Positions 46,001-53,039 of a stretch of DNA of 64,000 bases are shown one piece after another. The notes under the pieces are model-generated. The model did no database searches. It saw only the letters and a list, made by a program, of their open reading frames with translations, and was not told the origin of the DNA. Within the stretch, counting starts at the first letter, position 1, and every line of letters starts with the position of its first letter. The position numbers and the translations under genes are program-made. This DNA comes from Acholoe squamosa (Eukaryota; Annelida; Polychaeta; Phyllodocida; Polynoidae): positions 70,318,002 to 70,382,001 of the forward strand of contig OX439039.1 in the NCBI GenBank assembly GCA_949317995.1, read 5' to 3'.

Positions 46001-47254
46001 GGCCTTCTGAATGGCGAAAGAATTTTTCAAATACTCCAACTAGAACCAAAGTTGGGTTTAATATCAAGAGGTCATTACGTTTCTTGAATTCTTGACTTTT
46101 TTCTGAAGTGAATTGTAAAATTTTGGCTGGGAAAGGGGTACCTTTATCCAGGAAATCATTTTTTTGGACGGGAAAGGGGTACCCTTTTCAGAAAAAAATA
46201 TCAAAATATGGTCGAGAAAGGGGTATATTTTATGGAAAAAATCCGTTGAAAGGGTCCCCAAATTGAGGGTTTGTCTTCTTGCACTCTAACAGCAGGAATA
46301 GGGGGTTCTTTTCCACGATAATTCCCGTCAAAAGGGGTCCATTTTTGTTGAATTTTACCCCACTAAAAGGGTACGAAGTCAGGGGCCATGTACGCACATG
46401 GTTACTATAGAAAAGATTCTCAGGAGCTGAACTCTGGTTGCTAGGGACCTGGCAAAGGGTCAAATTATATAGGCAATGTACTAGAAAAAGTAGCATTTTT
46501 GCTGTTTTCTTTTCAGATATTGGGATTAGAAAACAATGCACCAAGTATGTGATACAAACTTTGAATATCTTTCAGAATTTGGAAAGCATTTTGCTGTATG
46601 ATGCCTAGATCTTTACTGATAAGGATTTTAACACCTTTTTCTAGTACATTTCCTATTTGATTTAACCCTGCTGATAAGGGCCGCGCTGGTTGCTATGACG
46701 TCACTGCTGCTCCCTAGAATAGGGAGTCCCCCCCCCCCCGGGGGGTTTATCCACATGAACAACAGGCAGTGACTAGTCACTTTTCCTGTTCATGTACATG
46801 CATGCCATGATGTAGTTAGAAGAAATACACAAATAGACAAAGGCCCAATTTGTTTGGGCCTGGTTCAGTGTTGGGTCCTGCCACTCTTGGTGGGGGCGGG
46901 GGGACTTGAGGTGCCACGCCCCCCCCCCCCCCTTCGTAGGCGTGGCTACCTTTCGAGAGTTGAGGGCGGGTCTCACATTCACAAACACCTTTTTTAGATT
47001 TTGCCGCGATAAATCATAAAGGGCCCGGTAGAAGGCCTAGGCTTAGTTCTCGGGAATGAATCTATATACAAAAACTGAGAAAACTGATGGCCAGATACAT
47101 ACTTGACGTTCTTGTTGTCTGCGGCAGTGGCGGTCGTGGCCAGGGTGGTGCTGAGGGCGCGCGCTGCCTGGCTGTGTTGGCGGCCGGGGAGGCGACCTAA
47201 CGCCGCACGCAGGGCCGGGGTTCGAACCCCGAGACGAACCCTCCACATGGTCAT
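20047..47254 (-). CDS. DMGDH: Dimethylglycine dehydrogenase, mitochondrial (15 exons)
   Basis: Fifteen exons on the minus strand keep frame and sum to 2634 nt (877 residues; human 866). Known role: in the mitochondrial matrix it oxidatively demethylates dimethylglycine to sarcosine in choline/betaine catabolism, passing electrons to ETF and the one-carbon unit to tetrahydrofolate. Seen in order: an Arg/Ala-rich presequence (about 1-45), the FAD-binding GGGVVG (near 66-71), TAGSTWHA whose His (about 105) is the covalent FAD site in the family, [13 protein letters not shown] and NAAG blocks, [18 protein letters not shown], the folate-binding GcvT domain, RISYTGELGWE and a GCV_T C-terminal barrel. 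The match is to DMGDH, not SARDH or PDPR, through the whole length. Start: ATG 47254 or 47248. One intron has a GA donor by homology. Introns carry an antisense LINE and megabase-type repeats only; none breaks the exons. Confidence 0.93.
20251..20500. other. DMGDH intron 14
   Basis: Short unique intron (250 bp) with GT-AG ends. Nothing else is seen. Confidence 0.6.
20501..20632 (-). CDS. DMGDH: DMGDH exon 14
   Basis: 44 codons, [20 protein letters not shown]... to IWHNDK. It aligns with the family's ADFIGKQALKQIKAKGLKR and SIWYNGK. Acceptor TACAG|AG, donor AAG|GTAGGG. It begins with Ser from AGT. Confidence 0.92.
20703..20774. repeat. (TA)n microsatellite
   Basis: About 36 TA dinucleotides with one AAATAT start. 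Confidence 0.97.
21949..22023. repeat. (TG)n microsatellite
   Basis: About 37 uninterrupted TG dinucleotides. Confidence 0.97.
22312..22371 (-). CDS. DMGDH: DMGDH exon 13
   Basis: Twenty codons, [20 protein letters not shown], matching the family's NPLEAGLEYFVKLNK. Acceptor TTTTTCAG|ATG, donor AAG|GTGAGT. A LINE starts within about 60 bp of its acceptor. Confidence 0.92.
22430..22894 (+). CDS. LINE-associated ORF with a NADAR (YbiA-like) domain
   Basis: 154 codons including the stop. After a short start (ERVYCAEMC, resembling the EQAYQ-type helix of the family) come [10 protein letters not shown], a helix with [11 protein letters not shown], then [19 protein letters not shown] and [12 protein letters not shown]. 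These parallel the NADAR/DUF1768 blocks: the EA...K helix, KF-NP-L...L, LVEA...WG-G and N-LG-LM-R. Family members such as YbiA are N-glycosidases or ADP-ribose-linked enzymes. The reading frame lacks the first strands of the fold, presumably lost by 5' truncation, and the usual WG is YG. The ORF lies 430 bp before the APE-RT ORF on the same strand. Domain assignment by eye, unverified; retroelement membership is inference. Confidence 0.6.
23326..26182 (+). pseudogene. LINE ORF2: AP endonuclease + reverse transcriptase, frameshifted
   Basis: Frame 1 (23326-24779) carries an APE-type endonuclease: [35 protein letters not shown] and SDHLPVYL. After a frameshift at an A-run (near 24755), frame 3 (24795-25000) has [13 protein letters not shown] and NYRPISLIP. 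After a second shift (near 25000), frame 2 (25202-25984) has [19 protein letters not shown], the catalytic YADD (25358-25369) and LGV. A third frame completes the usual C-terminal [16 protein letters not shown] box and stops at about 26182. Motif order fits the CR1/L2/Jockey group; exact clade not determined. Confidence 0.88.
26183..27239. other. LINE 3' region and rest of DMGDH intron 12
   Basis: 26183-26640 is the LINE 3' UTR, ending with a CAATAAAG-like motif and an A-rich tail. 26641-27239 is AT-rich intron with GGCCATCTAGTG at 26907 (CTCF-like) and no exon. Confidence 0.5.
27240..27397 (-). CDS. DMGDH: DMGDH exon 12
   Basis: Encodes [20 protein letters not shown]...[33 protein letters not shown] is a family signature of the folate domain end. 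Acceptor ATATAG|GTGAG, donor GAG|GTGAGT. Confidence 0.94.
27721..27938 (-). CDS. DMGDH: DMGDH exon 11
   Basis: Encodes [14 protein letters not shown]...[18 protein letters not shown]...VRISYTG. The LGLAGP and RISYTG blocks match the GcvT-like domain. Acceptor CCATAG|GTGG, donor ACAG|GTACTC. Confidence 0.93.
28105..28235 (-). CDS. DMGDH: DMGDH exon 10
   Basis: Encodes [20 protein letters not shown] then [20 protein letters not shown] and HDLR. It matches the tetrahydrofolate-binding [13 protein letters not shown] block. Acceptor TTACAG|GTGGGG, donor TCAG|GTACGT. Confidence 0.93.
28255..28520. mobile_element. MITE, TTAGGGAGTG family, copy 1
   Basis: Left TAGGGAGTGGTCATTTTTTA and right TAAAAAATGACCACTCCCCTAA are inverted copies of one another, with G-rich and TTTTTTCGCC subrepeats inside. 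A second copy is at 47775-47994. Confidence 0.75.
28521..28801. other. Remainder of DMGDH intron 9, with GAGTGAGTGAG repeat fragment
   Basis: 28672-28735 (GAGTGAGTGAG, then GTTTAATGTCATTTTGACAG) is a fragment of a dispersed repeat also at 32478-32660 and 51378-51560. The intron's donor by homology is GAAAGA at 28801-28796. Confidence 0.55.
28802..29019 (-). CDS. DMGDH: DMGDH exon 9 (unusual 3' boundary)
   Basis: Encodes [20 protein letters not shown]...[10 protein letters not shown]...[10 protein letters not shown]...ICANNVPK. Acceptor GTGTAG|GTTGG. By homology the exon should end after VPK, immediately followed by [10 protein letters not shown] of exon 10. The following bases are GAAAGA, so the intron would start with GA. 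The nearest in-frame GT is GTACCA at 28810, which would end the exon at 28811 and drop VPK without changing frame. Confidence 0.88.
29290..32455. repeat. Minisatellite E in DMGDH intron 8 (38/36-bp units)
   Basis: Head-to-tail units of CTCTCAGTACAGACAGTTCA plus GTATACTACTCACATACA. 38-bp units (CACATACACTC) alternate with 36-bp units (CACTACACTC) in recurring patterns. From about 31570 the units diverge to GATAGCTCTG types. About 80 units in all. It begins ~270 bp upstream of exon 9 in transcript sense. Confidence 0.95.
32478..32660 (+). repeat. GAGTGAGTGAGT dispersed repeat, copy
   Basis: Starts GAGTGAGTGAGTAATGGTTG, then ACGGCTGAGGTTACATTCAT, GAATGTGTGTCAATGCCCA and GGGGATGGGAAAGAG. The same order occurs at 51378-51560. 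Similar GAGTGAGTGAGT-led repeats are abundant in molluscs, though this core is not identical to those I know. Confidence 0.6.
32733..33570. mobile_element. MITE, CCGTAATCTCCCGC family, expanded copy with foldback interior
   Basis: The left end CCGTAATCTCCCGCATATAA (after TA at 32731) and right end TTCTACGCGGGAGATTA enclose the ~475-bp inverted repeat at 32868-33342 and additional GTGCGCCTTATACGC-type motifs at 33420-33560. It may be a chimera of two copies. Confidence 0.6.
32868..33342. repeat. Long inverted repeat (arms ~215 bp, loop ~37 bp)
   Basis: Left arm 32868-33080 starts GCTGACCATATTTTT and ends ATATAAATGGTAT. Right arm 33118-33342 starts ATACCATTTATATACACTTG and ends ATATGGTCAGC. 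The arms are about 93-95% complementary by eye. The loop contains GTGCCACCAGATGGAGCC. Confidence 0.9.
33588..33662. repeat. Short palindromic element (GGAGCTGGAGGATTTG)
   Basis: GGAGCTGGAGGATTTGCCTC followed by AAAACCTCC is mirrored after a 12-bp loop by GGAGGTTTTGTGGCAAATCC and TCCAGCTCC. The arms are ~30 bp each. Confidence 0.8.
33831..33910 (+). repeat. tRNA-derived SINE-like head 1
   Basis: A-box-like TAGTGGTTCGCAAG, a GACTTTGAATCTC anticodon-arm-like piece and B-box-like GGGTTCAAGACT at tRNA spacing. No acceptor stem. Confidence 0.5.
34069..34141 (-). repeat. tRNA-Ser(UGA)-derived SINE-like head 2
   Basis: On the minus strand: TAGTATAGTGGTTAAGGCCT, then GGGACTTGAAATC (loop CTTGAAA, anticodon TGA), then CAGGTTCAAACCCC as B box. 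It resembles tRNA-Ser(UGA), but without a variable arm or matching acceptor stem. Confidence 0.6.
34246..34335 (+). repeat. tRNA-derived SINE-like head 3, followed by 3 short repeats
   Basis: A-box-like TATTGGTTAGCACATGAG, GACTCAGGATTCC and B-box-like GGGTACGAATCCC. Next, 34361-34450 holds three copies of a ~35-45-bp motif with CATAAAACCTCCTGCT. Confidence 0.5.
34581..34858 (-). CDS. DMGDH: DMGDH exon 8
   Basis: No ATG starts this exon, yet it is open over 278 nt. It encodes [75 protein letters not shown] and MGVHAG. These match the FAO_M region after the FAD domain. Acceptor ATATAG|GTACGG, donor GCAG|GTACAG. Confidence 0.93.
34859..35264. other. DMGDH intron 7
   Basis: 406 bp of unique intron with GT-AG ends (GTATGT...ATATAG). 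Nothing further is recognised. Confidence 0.6.
35265..35463 (-). CDS. DMGDH: DMGDH exon 7
   Basis: Encodes [20 protein letters not shown]...[20 protein letters not shown] and NYWSAVGFG. The [11 protein letters not shown] block is diagnostic of the end of the FAD domain. Acceptor CTATAG|GTTTTG, donor TTTGG|GTATGT. Confidence 0.94.
35464..35882. other. DMGDH intron 6
   Basis: 419 bp of unique AT-rich intron. Nothing further is recognised. Confidence 0.55.
35883..36131 (-). CDS. DMGDH: DMGDH exon 6
   Basis: Encodes [20 protein letters not shown] then [20 protein letters not shown] and [20 protein letters not shown] ... WYINGPPPG. Matches the substrate-binding part of the oxidoreductase domain. 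Acceptor TTGTAG|GTTTCC, donor CCAG|GTTATG. Confidence 0.94.
36160..36377. mobile_element. Degraded MITE of the CCGTAATCTCCCGCG family
   Basis: CGGCTTATACGTG, AGTGTGGCTTATATATAGG and TGCAGAGTTTACGGTA recall the family's internal and terminal motifs in the right order. Left end is not clear. Confidence 0.4.
36501..36705 (-). CDS. DMGDH: DMGDH exon 5
   Basis: Encodes [31 protein letters not shown]...RVVNAAG. GHIDPYS and NAAG are family landmarks. Acceptor TACCAG|GTGC, donor GCAG|GTACTA. It contains two CGCCCCCT-type strings. Confidence 0.94.
37128..37200 (-). repeat. tRNA-derived SINE-like head 4
   Basis: Minus strand: AATGTGGCGCTATGGCTAAG (A-box-like), CCTTCTCCTACC and GGGGTTCAATTCTCC (B-box-like). 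Confidence 0.5.
37350..37850 (+). repeat. Dispersed foldback repeat, copy 2
   Basis: Contains ATAAATAAGAATCCATTGAT and its inverse ATCAATGGATTCTTCTTTAT, then ACAAAATGTCTTCTCGTGG and GTAAGAAATTAATACAAAAT, in the same order as 18690-19200. Confidence 0.65.
38735..38899 (-). CDS. DMGDH: DMGDH exon 4
   Basis: Encodes [40 protein letters not shown] ... [15 protein letters not shown] and EFKYQM match the family. Acceptor CCCCAG|GACG, donor AAG|GTGAGC. Confidence 0.94.
38900..40186. other. DMGDH intron 3
   Basis: 1.29 kb of mostly unique AT-rich intron with a short C/CA run at 39256-39280. No exon is recognised. Confidence 0.5.
40187..40285 (-). CDS. DMGDH: DMGDH exon 3
   Basis: 33 codons: [33 protein letters not shown]. 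It directly follows STWHA and continues the flavin-attachment block (AGLTT-FHPG). Acceptor CTTCAG|GCTGG, donor CAG|GTATGT. Confidence 0.95.
40389..41360. repeat. Polypyrimidine tract (CCTCCCTGCC-rich)
   Basis: About 970 bp in which the + strand is almost only C and T, built from CTGCCTCCCTCC-like words without a strict period. On the DMGDH transcript strand it is purine-rich (GGGAGG) and ends ~100 nt before exon 3. Several long open frames here (Pro/Ser/Leu-rich) are composition artefacts. Confidence 0.9.
41614..41779 (-). CDS. DMGDH: DMGDH exon 2
   Basis: Completes Lys51 and encodes [55 protein letters not shown]. It holds the dinucleotide-binding glycine motif and the flavin-attachment His in WHA. 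Acceptor TTGCAG|G, donor GCT|GTAAGT. Confidence 0.95.
41845..42056. repeat. Short tandem block with TAATTACTGACA
   Basis: About ten units of 20-23 bp such as AGTGCATTATTACTGACATA and AGTGAGTAATTACTGACAAA, partly duplicated as a ~95-bp block. Confidence 0.8.
42060..44832. repeat. Minisatellite F in DMGDH intron 1 (38-bp unit)
   Basis: About 70 units of CATCAATGCATCATGCCATT plus CATAAAGGGTTAAATGTG. Variant strings (GTACATCAATACATC; CACCAATAAAGGGTAAAAG) recur 756 bp apart (43185 and 43941), indicating a higher-order duplication. Not a splice-relevant sequence by itself. Confidence 0.95.
45549..45894. mobile_element. Non-autonomous hAT-like element (346 bp)
   Basis: Ends CAGAGGCGTAGGAAGC and TTCCTACGCCCCTG are inverted. 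CCATG occurs on both sides, offset by two bases on the left. The interior is G-rich near the right end. CAG...CTG ends fit hAT-type elements. Confidence 0.55.
45915..46380 (-). repeat. Dispersed repeat with AAAGGGGTAC motifs, copy 2
   Basis: Inverse of 11050-11470; shares TTGTCTTCTTGCACTCTAAC and a GAAAGGGGTACC series. Confidence 0.65.
46430..46735 (-). repeat. Dispersed repeat (AAGGTTACTTTTTCTAG family), copy 3
   Basis: Inverse of 14915-15192, sharing GGGATTAGAAAACAATGCA and ATAGGCAATGTACTAGAAAA. Ends near a C/G run at 46728. Confidence 0.6.
47103..47254 (-). CDS. DMGDH: DMGDH exon 1, mitochondrial presequence
   Basis: ATG 47254 (context AAGGATGA) followed by a second in-frame ATG at 47248. 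Encodes [40 protein letters not shown] and [10 protein letters not shown]. Eight Arg and no acidic residue in the first 40 make a classic matrix-targeting peptide, with a likely cleavage near RALS|TT. Donor TCAA|GTATGT; the leftover AA joins G of exon 2 as Lys. GC-rich compared with other exons, with the palindrome CGGGGTTCGAACCCCG at 47216-47231. Confidence 0.85.
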
Positions 47255-47740
47255 CCTTCAAGGACCTTGTATCAGTGCCGACAGACTCTAGCTAGCTAGG
47301 CGGTAGGGTTTGTGTGGCCGAGAATCCAGTTCAAACAATGATGTGCTGTGTATTGGGCAAAATAACAGAAGGAAATAAGGCAACCAGGGCACACATCTAG
47401 GTCATAGTCGAGTTTGTGAGTATGACTATGAGCTGTTCAGTGTGGTTTCACATGAGGCATGCGGTCGTGGATAAATTTGTAGGTGCCCGCTCCCGCTCCC
47501 ACACAACCTGTCACCGCGTGACTCCTCCGGCGCTACCATTACCGAGCGCGGCGTAGGGGTGGAAGGTTGTAGGTCCTTTTTCGCGGTCAGTTCTTCCTTG
47601 TCTGGTATTTATCTGCATATCAGCTGGATAGGTATATGAGATGTGAGGGGCAGAGTGCCATCCTTCCAGAGCCTACATATTGATAACAATACCTGTGTAC
47701 AGATATTGAACTCTTGCCTCTATGAGGGCCCTAGACCCCT
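47255..47740 (-). promoter_or_regulatory. Putative DMGDH promoter region
   Basis: GC- and CpG-richer than its surroundings at 47485-47580. No TATA box is visible. Only position relative to exon 1 supports this call. Confidence 0.35.
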
Positions 47741-47774
47741 AAAATCGACATGGCGACATGGGCATTTTTGAGCT

Positions 47775-47994
47775 TAGGGAGTGATCATTTTTTAACAACG
47801 GGGGGGGGGGGGGGCTGGTGGGTTTGCGTGCGGATGCGCGAAAAAAATTTAGCCTATAGTAATCCGCGGGGTTTTTTCACTGAAAACAGGTGAAATTATT
47901 TTGACCCCCCCATCAGAGGTACCCGGTATCGAAAAAATTCTGACCCCCCTTAAAACCCACCCCCCCTGTTGTTAAAAAATGATCACTCCCTAAG
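47775..47994. mobile_element. MITE, TTAGGGAGTG family, copy 2
   Basis: TTAGGGAGTGATCATTTTTT and AAAAAATGATCACTCCCTAA are inverted ends, with ACAACGGGGGG and CCCCCCTGTTGT just inside. Confidence 0.8.
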
Positions 47995-48140
47995 TGACAT
48001 GGGACATTGGCACCTTCTTAAAATCGCCTTGGGGACATGAACTTTTCTTAAAATCGACACAGTGACATGGACATTTCTAAAAATCGACACAGTGACATGA
48101 TCATTTCTTAAAATCGACATCGGACATTGGGGACCCCCCA
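47995..48140. repeat. Short repeats TTCTTAAAATCGACA..GTGACATG
   Basis: Four units of ~33 bp; related in inverse to the block at 62340-62560. Confidence 0.65.
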
Positions 48141-48356
48141 TCAAGGGCCCCTCTATGGAACGGGAGAATGGGTAAAGAAAAGAGGAGGAACCTCTCTTTG
48201 AAAAGGGATAGGACGATTTTATACAATGTAGCCTAGTACCCAAGACTAAGCTTGAATACTTGCGTTGTATTCTCAGATACCATATTGTTCTAGAACTTAT
48301 AGACAACTTTGATTTGGACTATGCGTGGACCAGGGCACTGCCACTTGTGCAGGTCT

Positions 48357-49870
48357 TAGGGAGCATTCACTACTTATGGCAGGGGTGGGGGTGAGCAAAT
48401 TGAGGGGGGGGGGCATTTATTTTCAGGGTATTCTTAGGCAGTGGCGGATACAGGGGGGGCGAACGGGCCTTGCCCCCCACCAAAAAAAAAAAAAAAAAAA
48501 AAAAGAGAAAGAGGAGAAGGAGAGGGAGACAGAACATGATGTTCCATATACCATTAGAAAGCTTAGATCATAAGGATGCTGACTGTTGGCTTCTTATATA
48601 GATGTAATGAAAGCTGATTTTTTTCCAGAATTTTAAAAGAATTATTTCTCTTCTCGAGGGTTCAAATAAACCTTCCAGTGACCCCCCCCCCCCCTTCCTC
48701 CACACACATACATTCACACCCTGTCCCTCCCAGTATGTCTGGTCCATTACATGTACGTGTGACTTGCACTTTGCTGTTACAGCACATCAACAAGGCTGTG
48801 TATGAAGTGTGACAATGGGGGGGGGGGGGTGTCTGGGGGCATGCCCCCAGGAGAACTTTTTAACAATCTAGAACAGAAATGATGCATTCTTGTGCATTTT
48901 AGCCTGCCATATCTCTGATAACCATGCTCATCTCCACCAAAAAAAAAAGGGAAGTTGATGCACATGAATGCATCTTTCAACTTGTCTGGTCTAATGAGAT
49001 TCCATTCTGTGTCTTTCTTTTATGGAGGGGGGGAGGGGGTGATCTTGGTATAGTTTTGAGCTGAGGATATTTATGCAACAGAACGCACCATTTGACGTCC
49101 AGGATTCCAAAATTTTCCTGGGGATATCCTCAGACCCACCACCAACAATGAGGATTGCAACTCAATGTATGTTTACTTTTAAGGGCCAAGTTGAATATGT
49201 ATATTGTGGTATGATTGTGAAAATGCAATCAGAAAGCATTGGTTCAATTATTGAGTTTCACAATTTTCTTTGGGAGAGAAGAGGTGGGAGAGCATACAGG
49301 TGTGCCAGAATGCCACAGAATGCACCATTTCAAGTCTTATATTTCAAAATCTTCTGGGGGGGGCCAAGCCCCCCCCAACCCCCAAACTTTTAAATATTTG
49401 GGAGTGAAGCTTATTACAAATTTTCCATTCTATCTGGTGTTCAAAAATGCACCAGAATGAAAATTTTGTAGAGATCATCAAGGTGATTTGTTTATATACT
49501 GTATGGGAGGACATACATATCACCTTTCCTTCAGGATCTTTAACATTAAAACAGATTTCTTATCTAAAATTGTACAGACTTGACACTTAATATTTTCAAT
49601 TAGAATGCATCAGAATTCACCATTTCAAGTATAAAGCCTCAAGTTTGACCCCTGTGCTTCGCTTCCGGTGCTCAGGACCATGTAGTATCTCACCACTTTC
49701 ACTAGGTCTTGGCCCCCCCCCCCACAGAATCCTGGATCCGCCACTGTTAGGGGGGGGGGGAATATTTTCAGGGTATTCTTAGAGGGGGGGGGGTGTTTGT
49801 TTTTTTATCTATTCTTAGAGGGGGGCATTTGTTTTTAGGATATTTATCCAAAATGCCATGAATTTTGTCA
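48357..49870 (+). mobile_element. G-rich MITE (TTAGGGAGCATTCA...), split by another element
   Basis: The left end TTAGGGAGCATTCACTACTT is the inverse of the right end of a related copy at 51731-51773. Its own right end is not found. GGGGGCATTTATTTTCAGG-type subrepeats resume after the nested insertion at 48439-49746. Confidence 0.5.
48439..49746. mobile_element. Non-autonomous hAT5-like element (1308 bp), nested
   Basis: Left end CAGTGGCGGATACAGG, right end CCTGGATCCGCCACTG, flanked by TTAGG on both sides (48434-48438, 49747-49751). A 5-bp duplication with CAG...CTG ends fits hAT5-type elements. The interior has two related GAATGCACCATTTCAAGT-type blocks and no transposase. Confidence 0.7.
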
Positions 49871-51377
49871 CCATAAATTGTCTCCTTTTGATATACCAAA
49901 GATAATCAAATTAATCCAGTTCAGTCAAATCCAATTGGATGGAACTATCTTCAGACATTTTTTTCATTTGATCAATACCAATGTCAATGTGCTTTTCTTG
50001 TTGATGAGTACCAGTACATGCAGCTATATCTGATGTTTAACCTATTTTTTCTAGAAGTAGCACATTCTAATAGAGATGATATGTAATATGCACCATATTC
50101 CAAAGAATCTATGAGTCTATCTTATGAACAACGAGATTTGTCATGCTGGCGATCTTACATTTCCCAGCAGAATAACTGCATAAACTCATCCCACTTAAAT
50201 CTCCTTCAAATTGTGCTGTAAAGGTTCATGGAAAGAAAACATACTGTAATCTGCTTATAAAGCACATCGTTTAAGATGCACCCTGAATTGAAGGAAATCC
50301 TATAAGGCACATTGAATGGGGGCTGATTTTTTAACGTTTTAATAGTACTGTTCTACAGTGAAAATCTCCCACCTATAAGATGCACCCAGACTTTGGGCTG
50401 ATTCTATAAGTTGGAGGAGGGGCTCTAATTCACATATAAGATGCACCTTACACACAGGAGTTTAAGGTAATGCTTGCAATCATCCCTTAGGCCTACAAGC
50501 AAGCAGCCTAATATCTAAGGTGTATCTGAGTTGAGACCAATTCTATCAGCTATCCCTTGGGTGTATGAACCCTTTAAGGGCAGAAGACACATGAATTATC
50601 TGGCCATGGGGGCAGCTAAAGAGCCTACCGAATTCATTCTAATAAACGCACCTGCTCTATGAATATGGTATATGGTATTCACAGTTCCTCTCCAAGGAGG
50701 GCTATAATGGACATTTATGCCTCCATGGTGTCGCCTATAGTCAACGCTAGACCAACCATGGCGGTGTCTACTATAGTCAAAGTTAATCATTAAAAGGTTA
50801 AAGTACTACTCCCATGAATTATAACTAAAAGAGAGGTCTTATTACTAGCTTATCTAAATTTGCAGTAGAGGGCAAGGCAAGCCCGATCTGCAGCTTATTC
50901 TAGACTATGGCGGTCATATTGAAAAGCACGGTAATCCATGCATATTTGCTGGCCCCAACTGCACCATATGTCTACAGCATGGAGATTGTGACAGGTCCTG
51001 GATGTTCAAACAAAGATGGCAGCTAATTCACATATTAGCCTAGGTCAAGAGGCTTTCCCTACACAGATTAATTGCCTAAACATAGCATTTTCCACATTTA
51101 GGGTTCATTCAATCCATCTGTAAGACCCACTTTTGCCCAGATGGTCACTGAGTATGTGAATTCACATATCAACAAACCCGGCGGCGTCACGGTGACCCCT
51201 GTGCTAAACATAGACAAGCCAGTGGGAGAGTTCCATACATGCAGCCAATCAATGATGACGCCGGGTAGGGGGGTGACAATCTGTAGATAGTGTAACAATC
51301 TATATAATTACATGTATCACACAATGCACACTGCATCAGGCATGGTTTTGACATTTATGTTAGATAAAAGAATATTC
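49871..51377. other. Intergenic: degraded MITE and unique sequence
   Basis: 50245-50470 is a degraded CCGTAATCTCCCGCG-type MITE (TACTGTAATCTGCTTATAAA ... CAGGAGTTTAAGGTAA). 51176-51270 has CCGGCGGCGTCA/TGACGCCGGG ends around ~75 bp. No gene is recognised. Confidence 0.45.
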
Positions 51378-51560
51378 ATGGAGTGAGTGAGTGAGTAATC
51401 GAGGTTTAACGCCATTTCGACAGCTAAGGTCATATTCATGGCGAGAACTATTTTACACAATTTCACAGAGGAATGTGTCAGTGCCCGCACATATATGTGT
51501 ACCACATACATCCTGAGGGGATAGGAAAGAGGAGAAATAGACCCTTTTAAGTGGGCTAGG
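51378..51560 (+). repeat. GAGTGAGTGAGT dispersed repeat, copy
   Basis: GAGTGAGTGAGTGAGTAATC, then GTTTAACGCCATTTCGACAG, GAATGTGTCAGTGCCC and GGGGATAGGAAAGAG, in the order of 32478-32660. Confidence 0.6.
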
Positions 51561-51584
51561 GAGGCCCGGAATATTCATGGAGGA

Positions 51585-51775
51585 TCGTCATGGGGGGTGC
51601 TTTATTTTCTACATTTACTTGGGGGGGCATTTATTTTCAACCTATTCCTTGAGGGGGGGGCCAAAAATTTTGGACATATTCTTTAGGGGGGGCCTTTTGT
51701 TTTTGACCTATTCTTTTTCGCCAAATGTTCACCCCCACCCCTGCCATAAATAATGAATGCTCCCTTATACTAAAC
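51585..51775 (+). mobile_element. Right end of a G-rich MITE
   Basis: Ends with CATAAATAATGAATGCTCCC TTA, inverse of the 48357 left end, preceded by GGGGGGGCATTTATTTTCAA-type subrepeats. Confidence 0.5.
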
Positions 51776-53030
51776 TCACTTGACGACATAGAGGACTGTG
51801 CTCTGACTACAGTGTAGATACATCCCTCAGTATGATGAGCAGCTCATGAAGCATGAGCTACTCGCCCCACCATCCCTGTACTAGGACTACTGGGAACACC
51901 TATGCGTACCACCTAGTTAAGTACATTCAATGACATTTTGGAGTGAACCCTCGGCAATACAGTCCCTGACTGAGCTCTCCTCCCAACCCCATCCCTTTGC
52001 CAGTGTGTATCGATAGGGGCAGTCGAACATATTTGAAGTTGGTATATAGGGGCAGGCCCCACACCCAGGGGTATTGGTTAAAAACTAGTAGATCAGGTCT
52101 TTGGGGGCCATAATCCCCAGAATATTTTGGGAAATTCTCCTTTTTATTTGATGTAGCCTTGGCGGATTTGGGCATATGTAAATGGAATTTTACAGGGGTG
52201 ACGGAACATGTTTGAAGTTGGGGGGGGGGGGGGCAGGCGCCCTAATCATGAGTATGAGTTTGAAAAATACACTGGTCATGATCTTGTGGCCGTAGGCGTC
52301 CGAAGAAATTTGGAACTTTTACCCTCGAATTGCTGTATTCTTGAAGAAACAGGAATATGTTTGAGAAAATCTTTGGATTTTACCTTGATATTCACACATT
52401 TTTGGGTATTTTGAGGTTTATTTTCGTTTATTCCCAAAAGCTGAGGGGGGGGGTGAAACATACCCACCCCCCGCCCACCGCCTAAGAATTTTACCTTGAT
52501 ATTTGCATGTTTTATGGCATTTGAGCCCACATTTTCTTTCCACTCACAAAAAGTGCGGGGCCAAAACATACTCTGCTCCCCCCCTGCCCCCTCCGTTCCA
52601 CCACCTCGGCCCCCTATGCCTACCGTAATATCCCACGGGGGGACGCTCACCTTTTTTCTGATACAGGTGTGCGACTGGACCTATGAGAACCCTTACTCTT
52701 GATGGGGGGGGGGGGGGCTTCAAAACTGCACCCTTGTTAGGGCACTTTTCACAAAAAGAAAAAAAAAGAGAAAAATCTTACCAGTAAACTTTGCTTTTGG
52801 GAATTGACCATAATGGCATATATACATTCCTTTTGATTCGAAAATTTTCTTGAAATATCTGGAAATTGTAGCCAAATATAGTCATTTCCATGAGATCTCT
52901 AGTACATTGTATTTTAGTGGACTGTTGTTGGGGTCAAAGTTTCACTTTCTTTGGGCGATACTAAACGGAACATAGGACCCTTGTTAGGGGGATTTTGACA
53001 AAAAAGTGCCCTTGCCAGCCGCACATGTAT
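51776..53030. other. Intergenic with a diverged duplication
   Basis: CGAACATATTTGAAGTTGG (about 52025) and GGAACATGTTTGAAGTTGGG (52202) start two related G-rich segments. 52621-52640 (TACCGTAATATCCCACGG) is a MITE end fragment. No gene is recognised. Confidence 0.4.
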
Positions 53031-53039
53031 ATATATAAG

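Larger units (their letters stand above)
44833..47102. other. Proximal part of DMGDH intron 1: transposon debris
   Basis: Holds a hAT-like element (45549-45894), an inverted copy of the GGGGTAC dispersed repeat (45915-46380), a copy of the AAGGTTACTTTTTCTAG repeat (46430-46735) and G/C homopolymer runs. No exon is seen. Confidence 0.55.

Noticed and set aside
47163..47240. True tRNA gene opposite DMGDH exon 1
   Set aside because: The box motifs are good, but the T-arm is a symmetric palindrome with only three consistent pairs and the acceptor stem does not pair.
20047..47254. Sarcosine dehydrogenase or PDPR instead of DMGDH
   Set aside because: Exon sequences such as [26 protein letters not shown] and the C-terminal [12 protein letters not shown] block fit DMGDH throughout, as does total length.
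49073..49460. Protein-coding frames inside the hAT5-like element
   Set aside because: Two overlapping frames with no recognisable domain, in an element with G runs and internal duplicated blocks; likely chance.
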